Source: Lactonifactor sp. BIOML-A5
GTDB lineage: Bacteria; Bacillota; Clostridia; Lachnospirales; Lachnospiraceae
Length of the DNA: 64,000 bases
Direction: 5' to 3'
Assembly: GCF_009677585.1 (NCBI RefSeq)
Contig: NZ_WKYV01000023.1
Span: forward strand, 4,823 to 68,822
This document shows positions 1 through 8,878 of the stretch, piece after piece (position 1 is the first letter of the stretch; every line of letters begins with the position of its first letter). Below the pieces are notes generated by a model. That model did no database searches. It was given only the letters and a program-made list of their open reading frames with translations, and was not told the DNA's origin. Both the position numbers and the translations under genes were made by a program.

Positions 1-2
1 GG

Positions 3-1856
3 GCGGACTTTCAGTACAGGCGCAAAAAAATACGCAGAGAGTCTATGGAGCACCTGGAATTTCCCTTTCCTTACAGAGAGGGACAAAGGGAACTGGTGGC
101 GGGTGTGTACCGCACCATACACCATAAGCGGCAGCTGTTTATTCAGGCTCCCACAGGGGTGGGGAAAACTATGTCAGCTATTTTTCCTGCGGTGCGTGCT
201 GTGGGTGAGGGGTATGGAGACAAGATTTTTTATCTTACAGCTAAAACCATAACAAGGACTGTGGCAGAAGAGGCTTTTGCCATTTTGAAGGCTCATGGAT
301 TATCCTATAAGACAATTACCATTACCGCAAAAGAAAAGCTCTGCCTCTGCGAAGAAATGAACTGCAATCCGGAGCACTGCCCTTATGCGGACGGTCATTT
401 TGACAGAGTAAATGATGCGGTGTTTGCGCTTTTGGGGGAGGATAAGCCCTACAGCCGGGAAGTGCTGGAGGAACATGCAGAAAGATGGCAGGTTTGCCCT
501 TATGAAATGTGTCTGGATACTGCCTCCTGGGTGGACGGGATAATTTGCGATTATAATTACGTATTCGATCCCAATGTACATCTCCGGCGTTTTTTTGGAG
601 AGGGGATGAAGGGAGACTATCTTTTTCTGATCGATGAGGCCCACAATCTGGTAGAGAGGGGACGTAAGATGTACAGCGCCTGCCTGTATAAAGAAGATTT
701 TCTGGAAGTAAAGAGAATTGTGAAAGGACAGGGCAAAAAGCTGGAGAGGCTTCTGGGAAGATGCAGCAAAGAGCTCCTGGAATATAAAAAGGAATGCGAA
801 ACCTACGAAGTGCTGCCCAATCTTGGGACCTTTTCCATCAGTCTTATGAATCTGCTGGGGGAGATGGAAAATTTTCTGGAGGAGGCTCATAAAGAAGAAA
901 TCAGCCGTGCTGTTCTGGAATTGTCTTTTCAGGTGAGGCACTTTCTGAATATGTATGATCTGCTGGACGAGAACTATGTGATCTACTGCGAACGGCAGCA
1001 GGAAAGATTCTCTGTGAATCTTTTCTGTGTCAATCCTGCGGCGAACCTTCAAAACTGTCTGAACAAAGGAAGCAGCGCTGTTTTCTTTTCTGCAACTCTT
1101 CTTCCCCTGGCATACTACAGGAGCTTGTTCAGCACCCGGGAGGATGACTATGCCATGTATGCCAAATCCCCCTTTGAGAGGGAGCGCCTTTGTCTATTGC
1201 TGGGACGGGATGTAAGCAGCCGGTATACCCGGCGTGGGTATGAGGAATACCGGAAGATAGCAGCATATATATCCTGTCTGGTCAGTGGAAGAGAAGGAAA
1301 CTATATGGTGTTCTTTCCCTCATACCGGATGATGGAGGATGTATATGATATTTATCGGGAGGAGTTTGCTCATGAGTCCTGCAGGTGCATTCTTCAGGAT
1401 ACGGCTATGAATGAAAAGGAGAGGGAGGAATTTTTGGAGGAATTTTCCCCCGGCAATACAGGTACATTGGTTGGGTTTTGTGTTATGGGAGGCGTATTTG
1501 CCGAAGGGATTGACTTGTACGGGGAGCGACTCATAGGCGCTGTGATTGTGGGCACAGGGCTCCCCCAGGTAAGCAATGAAAGGGAAATCCTAAAGCAGTT
1601 TTATGACAAACGGGGAATCAACGGCTTTGACTATGCCTACCGTTATCCAGGCATGAACAAAGTTCTTCAGTCTGCAGGACGGGTAATTCGTACCGTTGAA
1701 GACAGAGGGATTGTACTGCTTCTGGACGAACGGTTTCTTCAGTCAGAGTACCGTCAGCTCTTTCCGCCGGAGTGGGAGGGGTACAAAGCATGCGGACTGT
1801 CGGGAGTAAAACAAGAAATACAAAAATTTTGGTCAATATACAAAAACTTTTCTTGA
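3..1856 (+). CDS. ATP-dependent DNA helicase, Rad3/XPD-DinG type, 5' partial
   Basis: The frame is open to the left edge of the window, so the first visible ATG (position 45) is probably internal and the gene starts upstream. Counting from that ATG, a Walker A (TGVGKT, 37-42), a DEAH box (197-200) and a group of cysteines between about residues 100 and 156 are visible. The cysteines (CLCEEMNC, HC, CPYEMC) fit the 4Fe-4S domain of XPD-like helicases. The C-terminal half carries helicase motifs such as GVFAEGIDL and QSAGRVIRT. Family members unwind DNA 5' to 3' with ATP. Relatives in Clostridia carry an N-terminal nuclease-like domain before this point, which would lie outside the window (inference). 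Confidence 0.85.
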   Translation, partial: ADFQYRRKKIRRESMEHLEFPFPYREGQRELVAGVYRTIHHKRQLFIQAPTGVGKTMSAIFPAVRAVGEGYGDKIFYLTAKTITRTVAEEAFAILKAHGLSYKTITITAKEKLCLCEEMNCNPEHCPYADGHFDRVNDAVFALLGEDKPYSREVLEEHAERWQVCPYEMCLDTASWVDGIICDYNYVFDPNVHLRRFFGEGMKGDYLFLIDEAHNLVERGRKMYSACLYKEDFLEVKRIVKGQGKKLERLLGRCSKELLEYKKECETYEVLPNLGTFSISLMNLLGEMENFLEEAHKEEISRAVLELSFQVRHFLNMYDLLDENYVIYCERQQERFSVNLFCVNPAANLQNCLNKGSSAVFFSATLLPLAYYRSLFSTREDDYAMYAKSPFERERLCLLLGRDVSSRYTRRGYEEYRKIAAYISCLVSGREGNYMVFFPSYRMMEDVYDIYREEFAHESCRCILQDTAMNEKEREEFLEEFSPGNTGTLVGFCVMGGVFAEGIDLYGERLIGAVIVGTGLPQVSNEREILKQFYDKRGINGFDYAYRYPGMNKVLQSAGRVIRTVEDRGIVLLLDERFLQSEYRQLFPPEWEGYKACGLSGVKQEIQKFWSIYKNFS

Positions 1857-1882
1857 CCATCACCAGGGTTCCAGTCTATAAT
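1853..1882 (+). promoter_or_regulatory. sigma-A promoter for ridA
   Basis: TTGACC at 1853-1858 and TATAAT at 1877-1882 are separated by 18 bases. The -35 box overlaps the stop codon of the helicase gene, so ridA probably has its own transcript. Confidence 0.6.
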
Positions 1883-1964
1883 GAATATATTGACGGAGCG
1901 TCAAAGTATTCCCGGCGTTGAAAATCCAGCAGAAGCCGGGAGCAATCGGAGAGGAGATAACAAA

Positions 1965-2336
1965 ATGAAAGTAATTAGCACAGACAAAGCACCGGCAGCA
2001 ATCGGACCATATTCTCAGGCAATGGTTTTAAACGACATCTTATTTACATCTGGTCAGATCCCCATTGATCCGGCAACGGGAGAGATTAAAGGGGATACTA
2101 TTGAGGAACAGGCTGAGCAGGTAATGAAGAATTTGGGGGCTGTTTTAGAAGCAGCAGGCACCAGCTTTGAAAAAGTAGTTAAGACTACCTGTTTTATTGC
2201 TGACATGGGTGATTTTGCGGCATTTAATGAGGTATATGCGAAATATTTTGTTGGCAAGCCCGCCCGCTCCTGTGTAGCGGTGAAAACGCTTCCCAAGAAT
2301 GTTCTTTGCGAAGTAGAGGTAATCGCTAACGTTTAA
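1965..2336 (+). CDS. ridA: RidA family enamine/imine deaminase
   Basis: A 123-residue protein of the YjgF/YER057c/UK114 family. RidA hydrolyses reactive 2-aminoacrylate and related enamines or imines released by PLP enzymes to 2-oxoacids and ammonia in the cytosol. The sequence has the family signatures: IGPYSQA near the N-terminus, the conserved arginine in GKPARSCVAV, and the C-terminal CEVEVIA motif. The start was set at the ATG at 1965 because GAGGAG lies just before it; the frame stays open upstream to 1881 but without a convincing ribosome binding site. It is a stand-alone unit between its own promoter and a strong terminator. A second, more diverged RidA is encoded at 45.6 kb. Confidence 0.92.
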   Translation: MKVISTDKAPAAIGPYSQAMVLNDILFTSGQIPIDPATGEIKGDTIEEQAEQVMKNLGAVLEAAGTSFEKVVKTTCFIADMGDFAAFNEVYAKYFVGKPARSCVAVKTLPKNVLCEVEVIANV

Positions 2337-2353
2337 GGAATATGAGTTTGGAG

Positions 2354-2398
2354 AGAAGCCCTCTGCAGGGATATAATCTGCAGAGGGCTTCTTTTTTC
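2354..2398 (+). terminator. rho-independent terminator of ridA
   Basis: A 15-bp perfect stem (2354-2368 with 2378-2392) is followed by six T. It also overlaps the 3' end of the convergent LysR gene. Confidence 0.9.
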
Positions 2399-3282
2399 TA
2401 GTTCTCTGCCGGATCGAAATACTGAATAAATTTTTGAACAGCAGCGGAAGGAGGAATCTGTTCATTGGAGGCAAGGGCAAGAAAGCGATGGGGAAGAGTT
2501 TCTTCCAGCTTCAGGCGGTATAGATTGTCATAGGAATCTAGTGCATAATCAGGGACAAATGCGATGCCGAGGCCGATGCGGGCTAAGTCAATGAGCAAAT
2601 CATTGCTGCTGAGCTCTACCTCTGGGACGAGATTCAGATTATGCCGGGAAAAAAGATTGTGGAGGAACTCGCTGGTTGTGCTTTTGCGGTCCAGCATAAG
2701 CAGAGGCAGACGCTGAAGCTGAGAGAAGGAGAGGGATTCTCCCCGGAAGCTAAAATAGGCTTCATTTGCCACAAATACATCCTGAAACTCTTTGATCATT
2801 CGCAATGTACCGTAACCTTTCAGACGGATATTGGGGAAGTTGCTGACAATAATATCTACCTGACCGCTTTCCAGGAGATCTGCACATCCGATGGAGGTCT
2901 GATTCATAACCTTAATATGGATCTCAGGATACTCTTTGTGAAACCGGCTCAGATAAGGAACCAGAAAATAACGGCATATAGTATCACTGGCGCCTATGCG
3001 CAGCTGCCCTCCGAACTGATTGGGATCCATCAGCTGTTCTTCTCCTTTGTGGATCAGATTGACCGCAGGCTCTATATGGCGGAATAGAATTTCTCCTTCC
3101 GGGGTCAGGAGCACTTTTTTTGTGCTGCGTATAAACAGGGGCTGGCCCAGCTTTTTTTCCAGCGTCTTAATGGACTGGCTGACGGCTGACTGAGAGATAT
3201 AAAGTTTTTTTGAGGCCTCGGAGAAGCTGAGGGTAGCGGCAACAAAATAAAACACTTTGTACAGTTCATAGCTGATATCCAT
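2398..3282 (-). CDS. LysR family transcriptional regulator
   Basis: A 294-residue LysR-type regulator. The N-terminal winged helix (about residues 1-60) contains the pattern FSEASKKLYISQSAVSQSIKTLE, and a LysR substrate-binding domain begins near residue 90 (GGQLRIGASDTICRYFLVPYL). Such proteins bind DNA as tetramers and respond to a small ligand. The ligand is unknown. The gene is convergent with ridA and divergent from purL, with about 150 bases of AT-rich DNA between it and purL that would hold its own operator. Neither neighbour clearly reveals the target. A GGAAGGAG-like ribosome site lies before the ATG on the minus strand. Confidence 0.88.
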   Translation of the reverse strand: MDISYELYKVFYFVAATLSFSEASKKLYISQSAVSQSIKTLEKKLGQPLFIRSTKKVLLTPEGEILFRHIEPAVNLIHKGEEQLMDPNQFGGQLRIGASDTICRYFLVPYLSRFHKEYPEIHIKVMNQTSIGCADLLESGQVDIIVSNFPNIRLKGYGTLRMIKEFQDVFVANEAYFSFRGESLSFSQLQRLPLLMLDRKSTTSEFLHNLFSRHNLNLVPEVELSSNDLLIDLARIGLGIAFVPDYALDSYDNLYRLKLEETLPHRFLALASNEQIPPSAAVQKFIQYFDPAEN

Positions 3283-3431
3283 GGATAAACTCCTTCCTGT
3301 GTATAGAACACAACTTATAAATCATATAAGATATATTAATTTTACTAATGATATTTCTTATGATAATATAAAAACTATAAGAATGCAATCATGGATTTGC
3401 CATCCTTAAAAAGGCAGGAAAGGAGTCGTTG
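3283..3431. promoter_or_regulatory. divergent lysR-purL control region
   Basis: AT-rich spacer with an imperfect dyad (CATATAAG near 3323 and CTTATGAT near 3357) of the size expected for a LysR-type site. No purine riboswitch signature was recognised before purL. Confidence 0.4.
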
Positions 3432-6400
3432 ATGAGTAACGTAAGACGAGTTTATGTGGAGAAGAAACCAGATTTCGCCGTGCAGGCAAAGGAACTGAAG
3501 CACGAGATCGGCAGCTACCTGGGAATTAAGACTGTTACAGGAGTGAGAGTGCTGATCCGGTATGATGTGGAGAATCTCTCCGATGAGATTTTTCAGGCAG
3601 CCTGCAGGACAGTTTTCTCTGAACCGCCGGTAGACGTGCTGTTTCAGGAAACATTCGGGATGGAGGAAAAGGCCAGGATATTCTCCGTAGAATATCTTCC
3701 GGGACAGTTTGATCAGAGAGCCGACTCAGCGGTTCAGTGCGTTAAGTTCTTAAAGGAAGATGAAGAACCTATCATTCACTCAGCTACCACCTATGTGATA
3801 GAGGGAGATATTACAGAGGAAGAATTCCAGGCAATTAAGAATCACTGTATTAACCCGGTAGACTCAAGGGAAACAGATCTCACAAAACCCGAGACACTGG
3901 TGACAAAGTTTGAAGAACCTTCTGATGTTATTATCTTTGACGGATTTGCGGAGATGGAAGAGGACAATCTGAAAGAGCTGTATGCCTCCTTGAATCTGGC
4001 GATGACTTTCAAAGACTTTCAGCATATCCAGAACTATTTCAGGGAAGTGGAAAAGAGAGACCCTTCCATGACAGAGATTCGTGTGCTGGATACTTACTGG
4101 TCCGACCACTGCCGCCATACAACGTTTTCCACAGAGCTTAAAAAGGTTACCTTCGGGGAAGGGGAGTATAAAGAGCCTATCGTATCCACCTACAAGAAAT
4201 ATCTGGCAGATCGAGAAGAGATTTTTAAGGGCAGAGAGGACAAGTTTGTCTGCCTGATGGATCTGGCCCTGATGGCAATGCGCAAATTAAAAGCTGAGGG
4301 AAAACTTCAGGATCAGGAGGAATCCGATGAGATTAACGCCTGCAGCATTGTAGTACCTGTGGATGTGGACGGAAAAGAAGAAGAGTGGCTGATTAACTTT
4401 AAAAATGAAACTCACAATCACCCAACAGAGATAGAACCCTTCGGTGGAGCTGCTACCTGTCTGGGCGGCGCTATCCGTGATCCGCTGTCAGGTCGTACCT
4501 ATGTGTATCAGGCCATGCGTGTGACGGGAGCGGCGGATCCTACTGTTTCTGTGAAGGATACACTGAAAGGAAAGCTTCCCCAGAAAAAACTGGTGCGGGG
4601 GGCTGCGAAGGGCTACAGCTCCTACGGAAACCAGATCGGTCTGGCTACCGGGTATGTAAAGGAAATTTATCACCCGGATTATGTAGCTAAGAGAATGGAG
4701 ATCGGTGCTGTTTTGGGGGCTGCTCCGAGACGTGCTGTCATTCGTGAGAACTCCGATCCGGGAGATATCATTATACTTTTAGGCGGAAGAACCGGGCGTG
4801 ACGGCTGCGGTGGAGCCACAGGATCTTCCAAGGTGCACACCGAGGAGTCTATTGAGACCTGCGGGGCAGAGGTGCAGAAAGGAAATGCACCTACGGAGCG
4901 TAAGATCCAGCGTTTATTCCGCAGAGAGGAAGTCAGCTGTATCATTAAAAAGTGCAATGACTTTGGAGCCGGCGGTGTCTCAGTTGCTATCGGTGAGCTG
5001 GCAGACGGACTTCAGATTTATCTGGACAAAGTACCTAAAAAATATGCCGGACTGGACGGTACAGAGATTTCCATATCTGAATCCCAGGAGCGGATGGCGG
5101 TGGTAGTGGATCCGAAGGATGTGGAGCAGTTCCTGGAATATGCCAGGGAAGAAAACCTGGAGGCTGTTGAAGTTGCAGTGGTAACGGAATCCCCCAGACT
5201 AGTTATGATATGGAGAGACAAAGAGATCGTGAATATCTCCAGAGCTTTCCTGGATACCAATGGAGCCCACCAGGAGACAGAGGTTTATGTAGACATTCCC
5301 GGTAAAGAGGGAACTATATTCCGCAGGGAGGAAATTGGTGATGTAAAAGAAAAGTGGCTGCATACACTGGCAGATTTAAATACCTGCTCTCAGAAAGGTC
5401 TGGTGGAAATGTTTGACGGTTCCATCGGGGCAGGCTCTGTATTTATGCCTTATGGCGGAAAGTATCAGCTCACAGAGACCCAGGCTATGGTGGCTAAGGT
5501 TCCGGTACAGAACGGCAAGACGAATACCGTAACAATGATGAGCTACGGTTTTGACCCATATCTGTCCAGCTGGAGTCCTTATCACGGAGCTGTATATGCA
5601 GTGGTAGAGTCCGTTGCCAGGATTGTGGCAGCCGGCGGAGATTACCGAAAGATACGATTCACCTTTCAGGAATACTTCAGAAGGATGACAGAGGATCCAA
5701 GCCGTTGGAGCCAGCCGTTTGCAGCACTTTTGGGGGCGTACGCCGCACAGATGGGCTTTGGCCTTCCCTCTATCGGGGGAAAGGACAGTATGTCCGGCAC
5801 TTTTAACGAGATTGATGTTCCTCCTACACTGGTATCCTTTGCCGTGAATGTGGCAAAGCAGCAGGATGTTATCACGCCGGAACTTAAGACACCGGGAAGC
5901 CGTCTGATTTGGGTCCGGATGCCGAAGGGTGAATATGATTTGCCGGATTATACTGGACTGATGGAACAGTATCAGAAGCTTCATGAGGACATCCAGGCGG
6001 GCAGAGTGCTCTCCGCCTACGCACTGGATCGCCAGGGGATTGCCGCGGCGGTCAGCAAGATGGCCTTTGGAAACAAGCTTGGAGTTAAAATTGAGCACAG
6101 TGTAGATCAGAGGGATCTGTTTGCACCGGGATTCGGTGACATTATCTGTGAAGTAAAAGAGGGAAAAGTAGGTGAACTCGGAGTCACTTATACCCTCATC
6201 GGTGAGGTAAAGGATGACGGGGTATTCCGCTATGCCAACGTAGAGATTCCGGTGGAGGAGGCTCTGAGAACATGGACAGGTACGCTGGAAAAGGTGTTTC
6301 CATCCAAAGCAACAGAAGACACTGCAGAGATAGAAAACCGGTTATATGATGCGAAGGAAATCTACGTTTGCAGACATAAAACAGCTATGCCTACTGTGTT

Positions 6401-7184
6401 TATTCCTGTATTCCCGGGTACAAACTGTGAATATGACAGCAAAAAAGCGTTTGAGCGTGCGGGGGCACAGGTTGTAACAAAGGTATTCAAAAACCTGAAC
6501 GCAGAGGACATCCGGGATTCTGTGAGGATCTTTGAGAAAGCCATCAATCAGGCCCAAATCATTATGTTCCCTGGAGGTTTCTCCGCAGGAGACGAGCCGG
6601 ACGGTTCCGCCAAATTTTTTGCCACTGCATTTCAGAATGAAAAAATCAGGGAGGCGGTTATGCGCCTTCTGAACGAAAGAGACGGCCTTGCGCTGGGAAT
6701 CTGCAATGGATTCCAGGCTCTGATTAAGCTGGGTCTTGTTCCCTACGGAAAGATTACAGGGCAGACAGAGGATTCTCCTACATTGACGTATAATACTATT
6801 GGCCGTCATATTTCAAAGATGGTATATACCAAAGTAGTGACAAACAAATCTCCATGGCTGCAGAAGGCTGAGCTGGGAAAAGTGTATACCAATCCGGCAT
6901 CCCATGGAGAGGGCAGATTCGTTGCAGGTCAGGAATGGATAGACAAGCTTTTTGCAAACGGGCAGGTTGCCACCCAGTACTGTGATCTGAACGGCAGCAT
7001 CTCCATGGACGAAGAGTGGAATGTAAACGGCTCTTATGCTGCCATCGAAGGAATTACAAGTCCCGACGGACGGGTTCTGGGTAAAATGGCCCACTCAGAG
7101 CGCAGGGATGACGGTGTAGCGATCAATATTTACGGAGAACAGGATATTCAAATTTTTGAATCCGGCGTCGCTTACTTTAAATAA
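3432..7184 (+). CDS. purL: Phosphoribosylformylglycinamidine synthase, single-chain
   Basis: A 1250-residue enzyme of de novo purine synthesis that converts FGAR, glutamine and ATP to FGAM. It is the long form, with the glutaminase fused to the synthetase: an N-terminal domain, two AIRS-like synthetase halves (for example DTYWSDHCRHTTF near residue 220 and NFKNETHNHPTEIEPFGG near 325), then a class I glutamine amidotransferase from about residue 985. The amidotransferase shows FPGTNCEYD, the nucleophile cysteine in GICNGFQ (about 1090) and the histidine in SHGEGRF (about 1157). The ATG at 3432 was chosen over the TTG at 3429 because the AGGAG at 3421-3425 then has a spacing of six bases. It stands alone; no other pur gene adjoins it. 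Confidence 0.96.
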   Translation: MSNVRRVYVEKKPDFAVQAKELKHEIGSYLGIKTVTGVRVLIRYDVENLSDEIFQAACRTVFSEPPVDVLFQETFGMEEKARIFSVEYLPGQFDQRADSAVQCVKFLKEDEEPIIHSATTYVIEGDITEEEFQAIKNHCINPVDSRETDLTKPETLVTKFEEPSDVIIFDGFAEMEEDNLKELYASLNLAMTFKDFQHIQNYFREVEKRDPSMTEIRVLDTYWSDHCRHTTFSTELKKVTFGEGEYKEPIVSTYKKYLADREEIFKGREDKFVCLMDLALMAMRKLKAEGKLQDQEESDEINACSIVVPVDVDGKEEEWLINFKNETHNHPTEIEPFGGAATCLGGAIRDPLSGRTYVYQAMRVTGAADPTVSVKDTLKGKLPQKKLVRGAAKGYSSYGNQIGLATGYVKEIYHPDYVAKRMEIGAVLGAAPRRAVIRENSDPGDIIILLGGRTGRDGCGGATGSSKVHTEESIETCGAEVQKGNAPTERKIQRLFRREEVSCIIKKCNDFGAGGVSVAIGELADGLQIYLDKVPKKYAGLDGTEISISESQERMAVVVDPKDVEQFLEYAREENLEAVEVAVVTESPRLVMIWRDKEIVNISRAFLDTNGAHQETEVYVDIPGKEGTIFRREEIGDVKEKWLHTLADLNTCSQKGLVEMFDGSIGAGSVFMPYGGKYQLTETQAMVAKVPVQNGKTNTVTMMSYGFDPYLSSWSPYHGAVYAVVESVARIVAAGGDYRKIRFTFQEYFRRMTEDPSRWSQPFAALLGAYAAQMGFGLPSIGGKDSMSGTFNEIDVPPTLVSFAVNVAKQQDVITPELKTPGSRLIWVRMPKGEYDLPDYTGLMEQYQKLHEDIQAGRVLSAYALDRQGIAAAVSKMAFGNKLGVKIEHSVDQRDLFAPGFGDIICEVKEGKVGELGVTYTLIGEVKDDGVFRYANVEIPVEEALRTWTGTLEKVFPSKATEDTAEIENRLYDAKEIYVCRHKTAMPTVFIPVFPGTNCEYDSKKAFERAGAQVVTKVFKNLNAEDIRDSVRIFEKAINQAQIIMFPGGFSAGDEPDGSAKFFATAFQNEKIREAVMRLLNERDGLALGICNGFQALIKLGLVPYGKITGQTEDSPTLTYNTIGRHISKMVYTKVVTNKSPWLQKAELGKVYTNPASHGEGRFVAGQEWIDKLFANGQVATQYCDLNGSISMDEEWNVNGSYAAIEGITSPDGRVLGKMAHSERRDDGVAINIYGEQDIQIFESGVAYFK

Positions 7185-7194
7185 AGAATAAAAG

Positions 7195-7236
7195 ACAGGT
7201 TTTTCTGCCGGATGTCGGTGGAAAAACCTGCTTTTT
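7195..7236 (+). terminator. terminator of purL
   Basis: CAGGTTTTTC (7196-7205) pairs with GAAAAACCTG (7221-7230), followed by CTTTTT. Confidence 0.8.
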
Positions 7237-7698
7237 GTCATAAAAAGTATAAAATGTACATAAAAACGGACAAAAAGGCGGTAAATAGGGGAGACAGTGA
7301 ATCAATCATAAAAAATGCATTCCTGATTGAAAGCCGGGGGGATAAAAAGTATTAAATTAAGGTTACAAAAACATTAATAAAAATTTAAAATTTTAGTTAT
7401 AGTTCCCAAAATGTAATCTATATTGTACAGTTTCAATTTGTTGCTTTCCAAGGGCTTTCTTTACAGCTATAGTAAATATATACAAATTGCAATTCTTGTA
7501 TGGGTCAACAAGGTCCGTTCAAATCCTGCCGTTCTGGCATCTGTTTTTTCTTCCGGCAGACCTGGATTGTCCAATTAGTAACATTAGAGATGCATCTCTC
7601 ACTTGCAATTTCCGCTGAGGTATATTAAAGTGAAATGGAACATAGAAGAATGTCTGTTATATACAAGCGGAGAATCCGTGTGAAGCAAAGGAGAAATT
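7237..7698. other. AT-rich intergenic region without a recognised gene
   Basis: About 460 bases with no credible reading frame. A short stretch near 7515-7535 resembles a tRNA T-loop (GTTCAAATC), but the flanks do not pair. The last 100 bases form the leader of the small gene at 7699. No riboswitch class was recognised. Confidence 0.5.
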
Positions 7699-7872
7699 AT
7701 GTTTGAGAGAATTGATTATCTGGTAGAACGTCTGGACGGTGATTACGCATACCTTAAAAGACTGGACGGACTGGAGGAAGAGCCAAAGTGTGTGGCCAGA
7801 GCCCTGCTCCCTCCAAAGACAGATGAGGGCAGCAGGCTTGCCTATGAGATGCTGGAGTATACCTTATTGTAG
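7699..7872 (+). CDS. Small DUF3006-like protein
   Basis: A 57-residue reading frame with a strong AAGGAG site six bases before the ATG. The sequence contains a GDYAYLKRLDG segment followed by VARALLPPKTDEGSRLAYE. This resembles the pattern of the small DUF3006 family (an RxxGDxAVxE strand, then a xxLLPxxxxEGD turn), a single beta-rich domain of unknown role. The assignment is from memory of the pattern and is tentative. Directly after the stop, another frame continues with coding-like composition (VGSAVWEPEERHISGEEAL), so the true C-terminus may have been lost by a one-base change. Confidence 0.6.
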   Translation: MFERIDYLVERLDGDYAYLKRLDGLEEEPKCVARALLPPKTDEGSRLAYEMLEYTLL

Positions 7873-7977
7873 GCAGTGCGGTATGGGAGCCGGAAGAGAG
7901 GCACATATCCGGAGAGGAGGCCCTTCTGCAAGCAGTTGAAAAACATCGAAATTATATAAAAAAAGTAAAAAAACAGG

Positions 7978-8006
7978 TTGACAAATGTAGTGATAAATTA
8001 TATAAT
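7978..8006 (+). promoter_or_regulatory. consensus promoter for the tRNA pair
   Basis: Perfect TTGACA (7978-7983), 17-base spacer, perfect TATAAT (8001-8006), about 44 bases before tRNA-Val. Confidence 0.9.
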
Positions 8007-8049
8007 AGCAGAGCAGGTTACGCAAAAGACCTGCAAAGCACAAAGATAT

Positions 8050-8122
8050 GGGATCTTAGCTCAGCTGGGAGAGCATCTGCCTTACAAGCAGAGGGTCATA
8101 GGTTCGAGCCCTATAGGTCCCA
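8050..8122 (+). tRNA. tRNA-Val (UAC)
   Basis: Full cloverleaf by eye: acceptor GGGATCT pairs with AGGTCCC, D-arm GCTCAGCTGGGAGAGC, anticodon loop CTTACAA with anticodon TAC, T-loop TTCGAGC. The 3' CCA is not encoded. It is the first of two tRNAs behind one consensus promoter. Confidence 0.95.
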
Positions 8123-8154
8123 TTCATCTGTTTAAATACAGATAACATTTATTT

Positions 8155-8228
8155 GGCGAGATAGCTCAGTTGGCTAGAGCATGCGGTTCATACCCGCAGT
8201 GTCGGGGGTTCAAATCCCTTTCTCGCTA
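8155..8228 (+). tRNA. tRNA-Met (CAU), probably elongator
   Basis: Cloverleaf with acceptor GGCGAGA and TCTCGCT, anticodon loop TTCATAC, T-loop TTCAAAT. It lacks the three consecutive G-C pairs of the initiator anticodon stem, so elongator Met is more likely; a lysidine-modified Ile tRNA cannot be excluded from sequence alone. CCA is not encoded. Confidence 0.9.
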
Positions 8229-8234
8229 CGGAAA

Positions 8235-8266
8235 GCCTTGTAGACAGATTGTTTACAAGGCCTTTT
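8235..8266 (+). terminator. terminator of the tRNA pair
   Basis: GCCTTGTA (8235-8242) pairs with TACAAGGC (8254-8261), followed by TTTT. Confidence 0.75.
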
Positions 8267-8383
8267 ATATTACAAAGGAAGACGGCCCTAATGGGTAGTG
8301 CTCCGGCGGGCGGGTTTGGCTTGCCGGACTCTTTTTAGTCATGTTTGTATGGAAAATTATACGAATGATAAGGAGATCAAAGA

Positions 8384-8878
8384 ATGGAAAATACAGATAA
8401 AATTGCAGTGCGGTTCGCACATGAAGAGGATATCCCCCAGATCCTTGGGTTTATTCAGGCGCTTGCTGTCTACGAAGAGATGCTGGATCAGGTAGTGGCT
8501 ACAGAGGAGCTGCTGAGAGAGTGGATTTTCGAGAAGAAAAAAGCAGAAGTGCTGCTGGCCGAGTGTGAGGAAAAGCCGGTGGGGTTTGCGCTGTTTTTTC
8601 ACAATTTTTCCACCTTTTTGGGGAGAGCCGGGATTTATCTTGAAGACTTGTTTGTTTTGCCTGAATACCGGGGAAGAAGGGTAGGAAAGACTCTGCTGCG
8701 CTCTTTGGCGCAGATAGCCGTGGAGAGGGGATGCGGAAGACTGGAGTGGTCCTGCCTGGACTGGAATCAGCCAAGTATTGATTTTTATGTGTCACTGGGA
8801 GCGAGACAGATGAGCGACTGGACAGGGTACCGCCTGGAAGGCAGCACCCTGATATCGCTGGCCGGGTTATCAGAATAA
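8384..8878 (+). CDS. GNAT family N-acetyltransferase
   Basis: A 164-residue GNAT fold enzyme that would transfer an acyl group from acetyl-CoA to an amine. The acetyl-CoA binding signature LPEYRGRRVGKTLL lies around residues 93-106, preceded by the beta-4 strand IYLEDLFV. The C-terminal LEWSCLDWNQPSIDFYVSLGA motif resembles the diamine/thialysine acetyltransferase subgroup (SSAT-like), so a polyamine or lysine analogue is a possible substrate (inference). An AAGGAG site precedes the ATG. The last nine bases overlap the convergent YeiH-type gene. Confidence 0.85.
   Translation: MENTDKIAVRFAHEEDIPQILGFIQALAVYEEMLDQVVATEELLREWIFEKKKAEVLLAECEEKPVGFALFFHNFSTFLGRAGIYLEDLFVLPEYRGRRVGKTLLRSLAQIAVERGCGRLEWSCLDWNQPSIDFYVSLGARQMSDWTGYRLEGSTLISLAGLSE

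Noticed and set aside
300..1052. 250-codon open frame antisense to the helicase
   Set aside because: Overlaps the FeS domain of a well-supported helicase gene; no ribosome site.
7510..7540. tRNA-like fragment with a T-loop sequence
   Set aside because: The bases flanking GTTCAAATC do not pair, and no acceptor or anticodon arm is found nearby.
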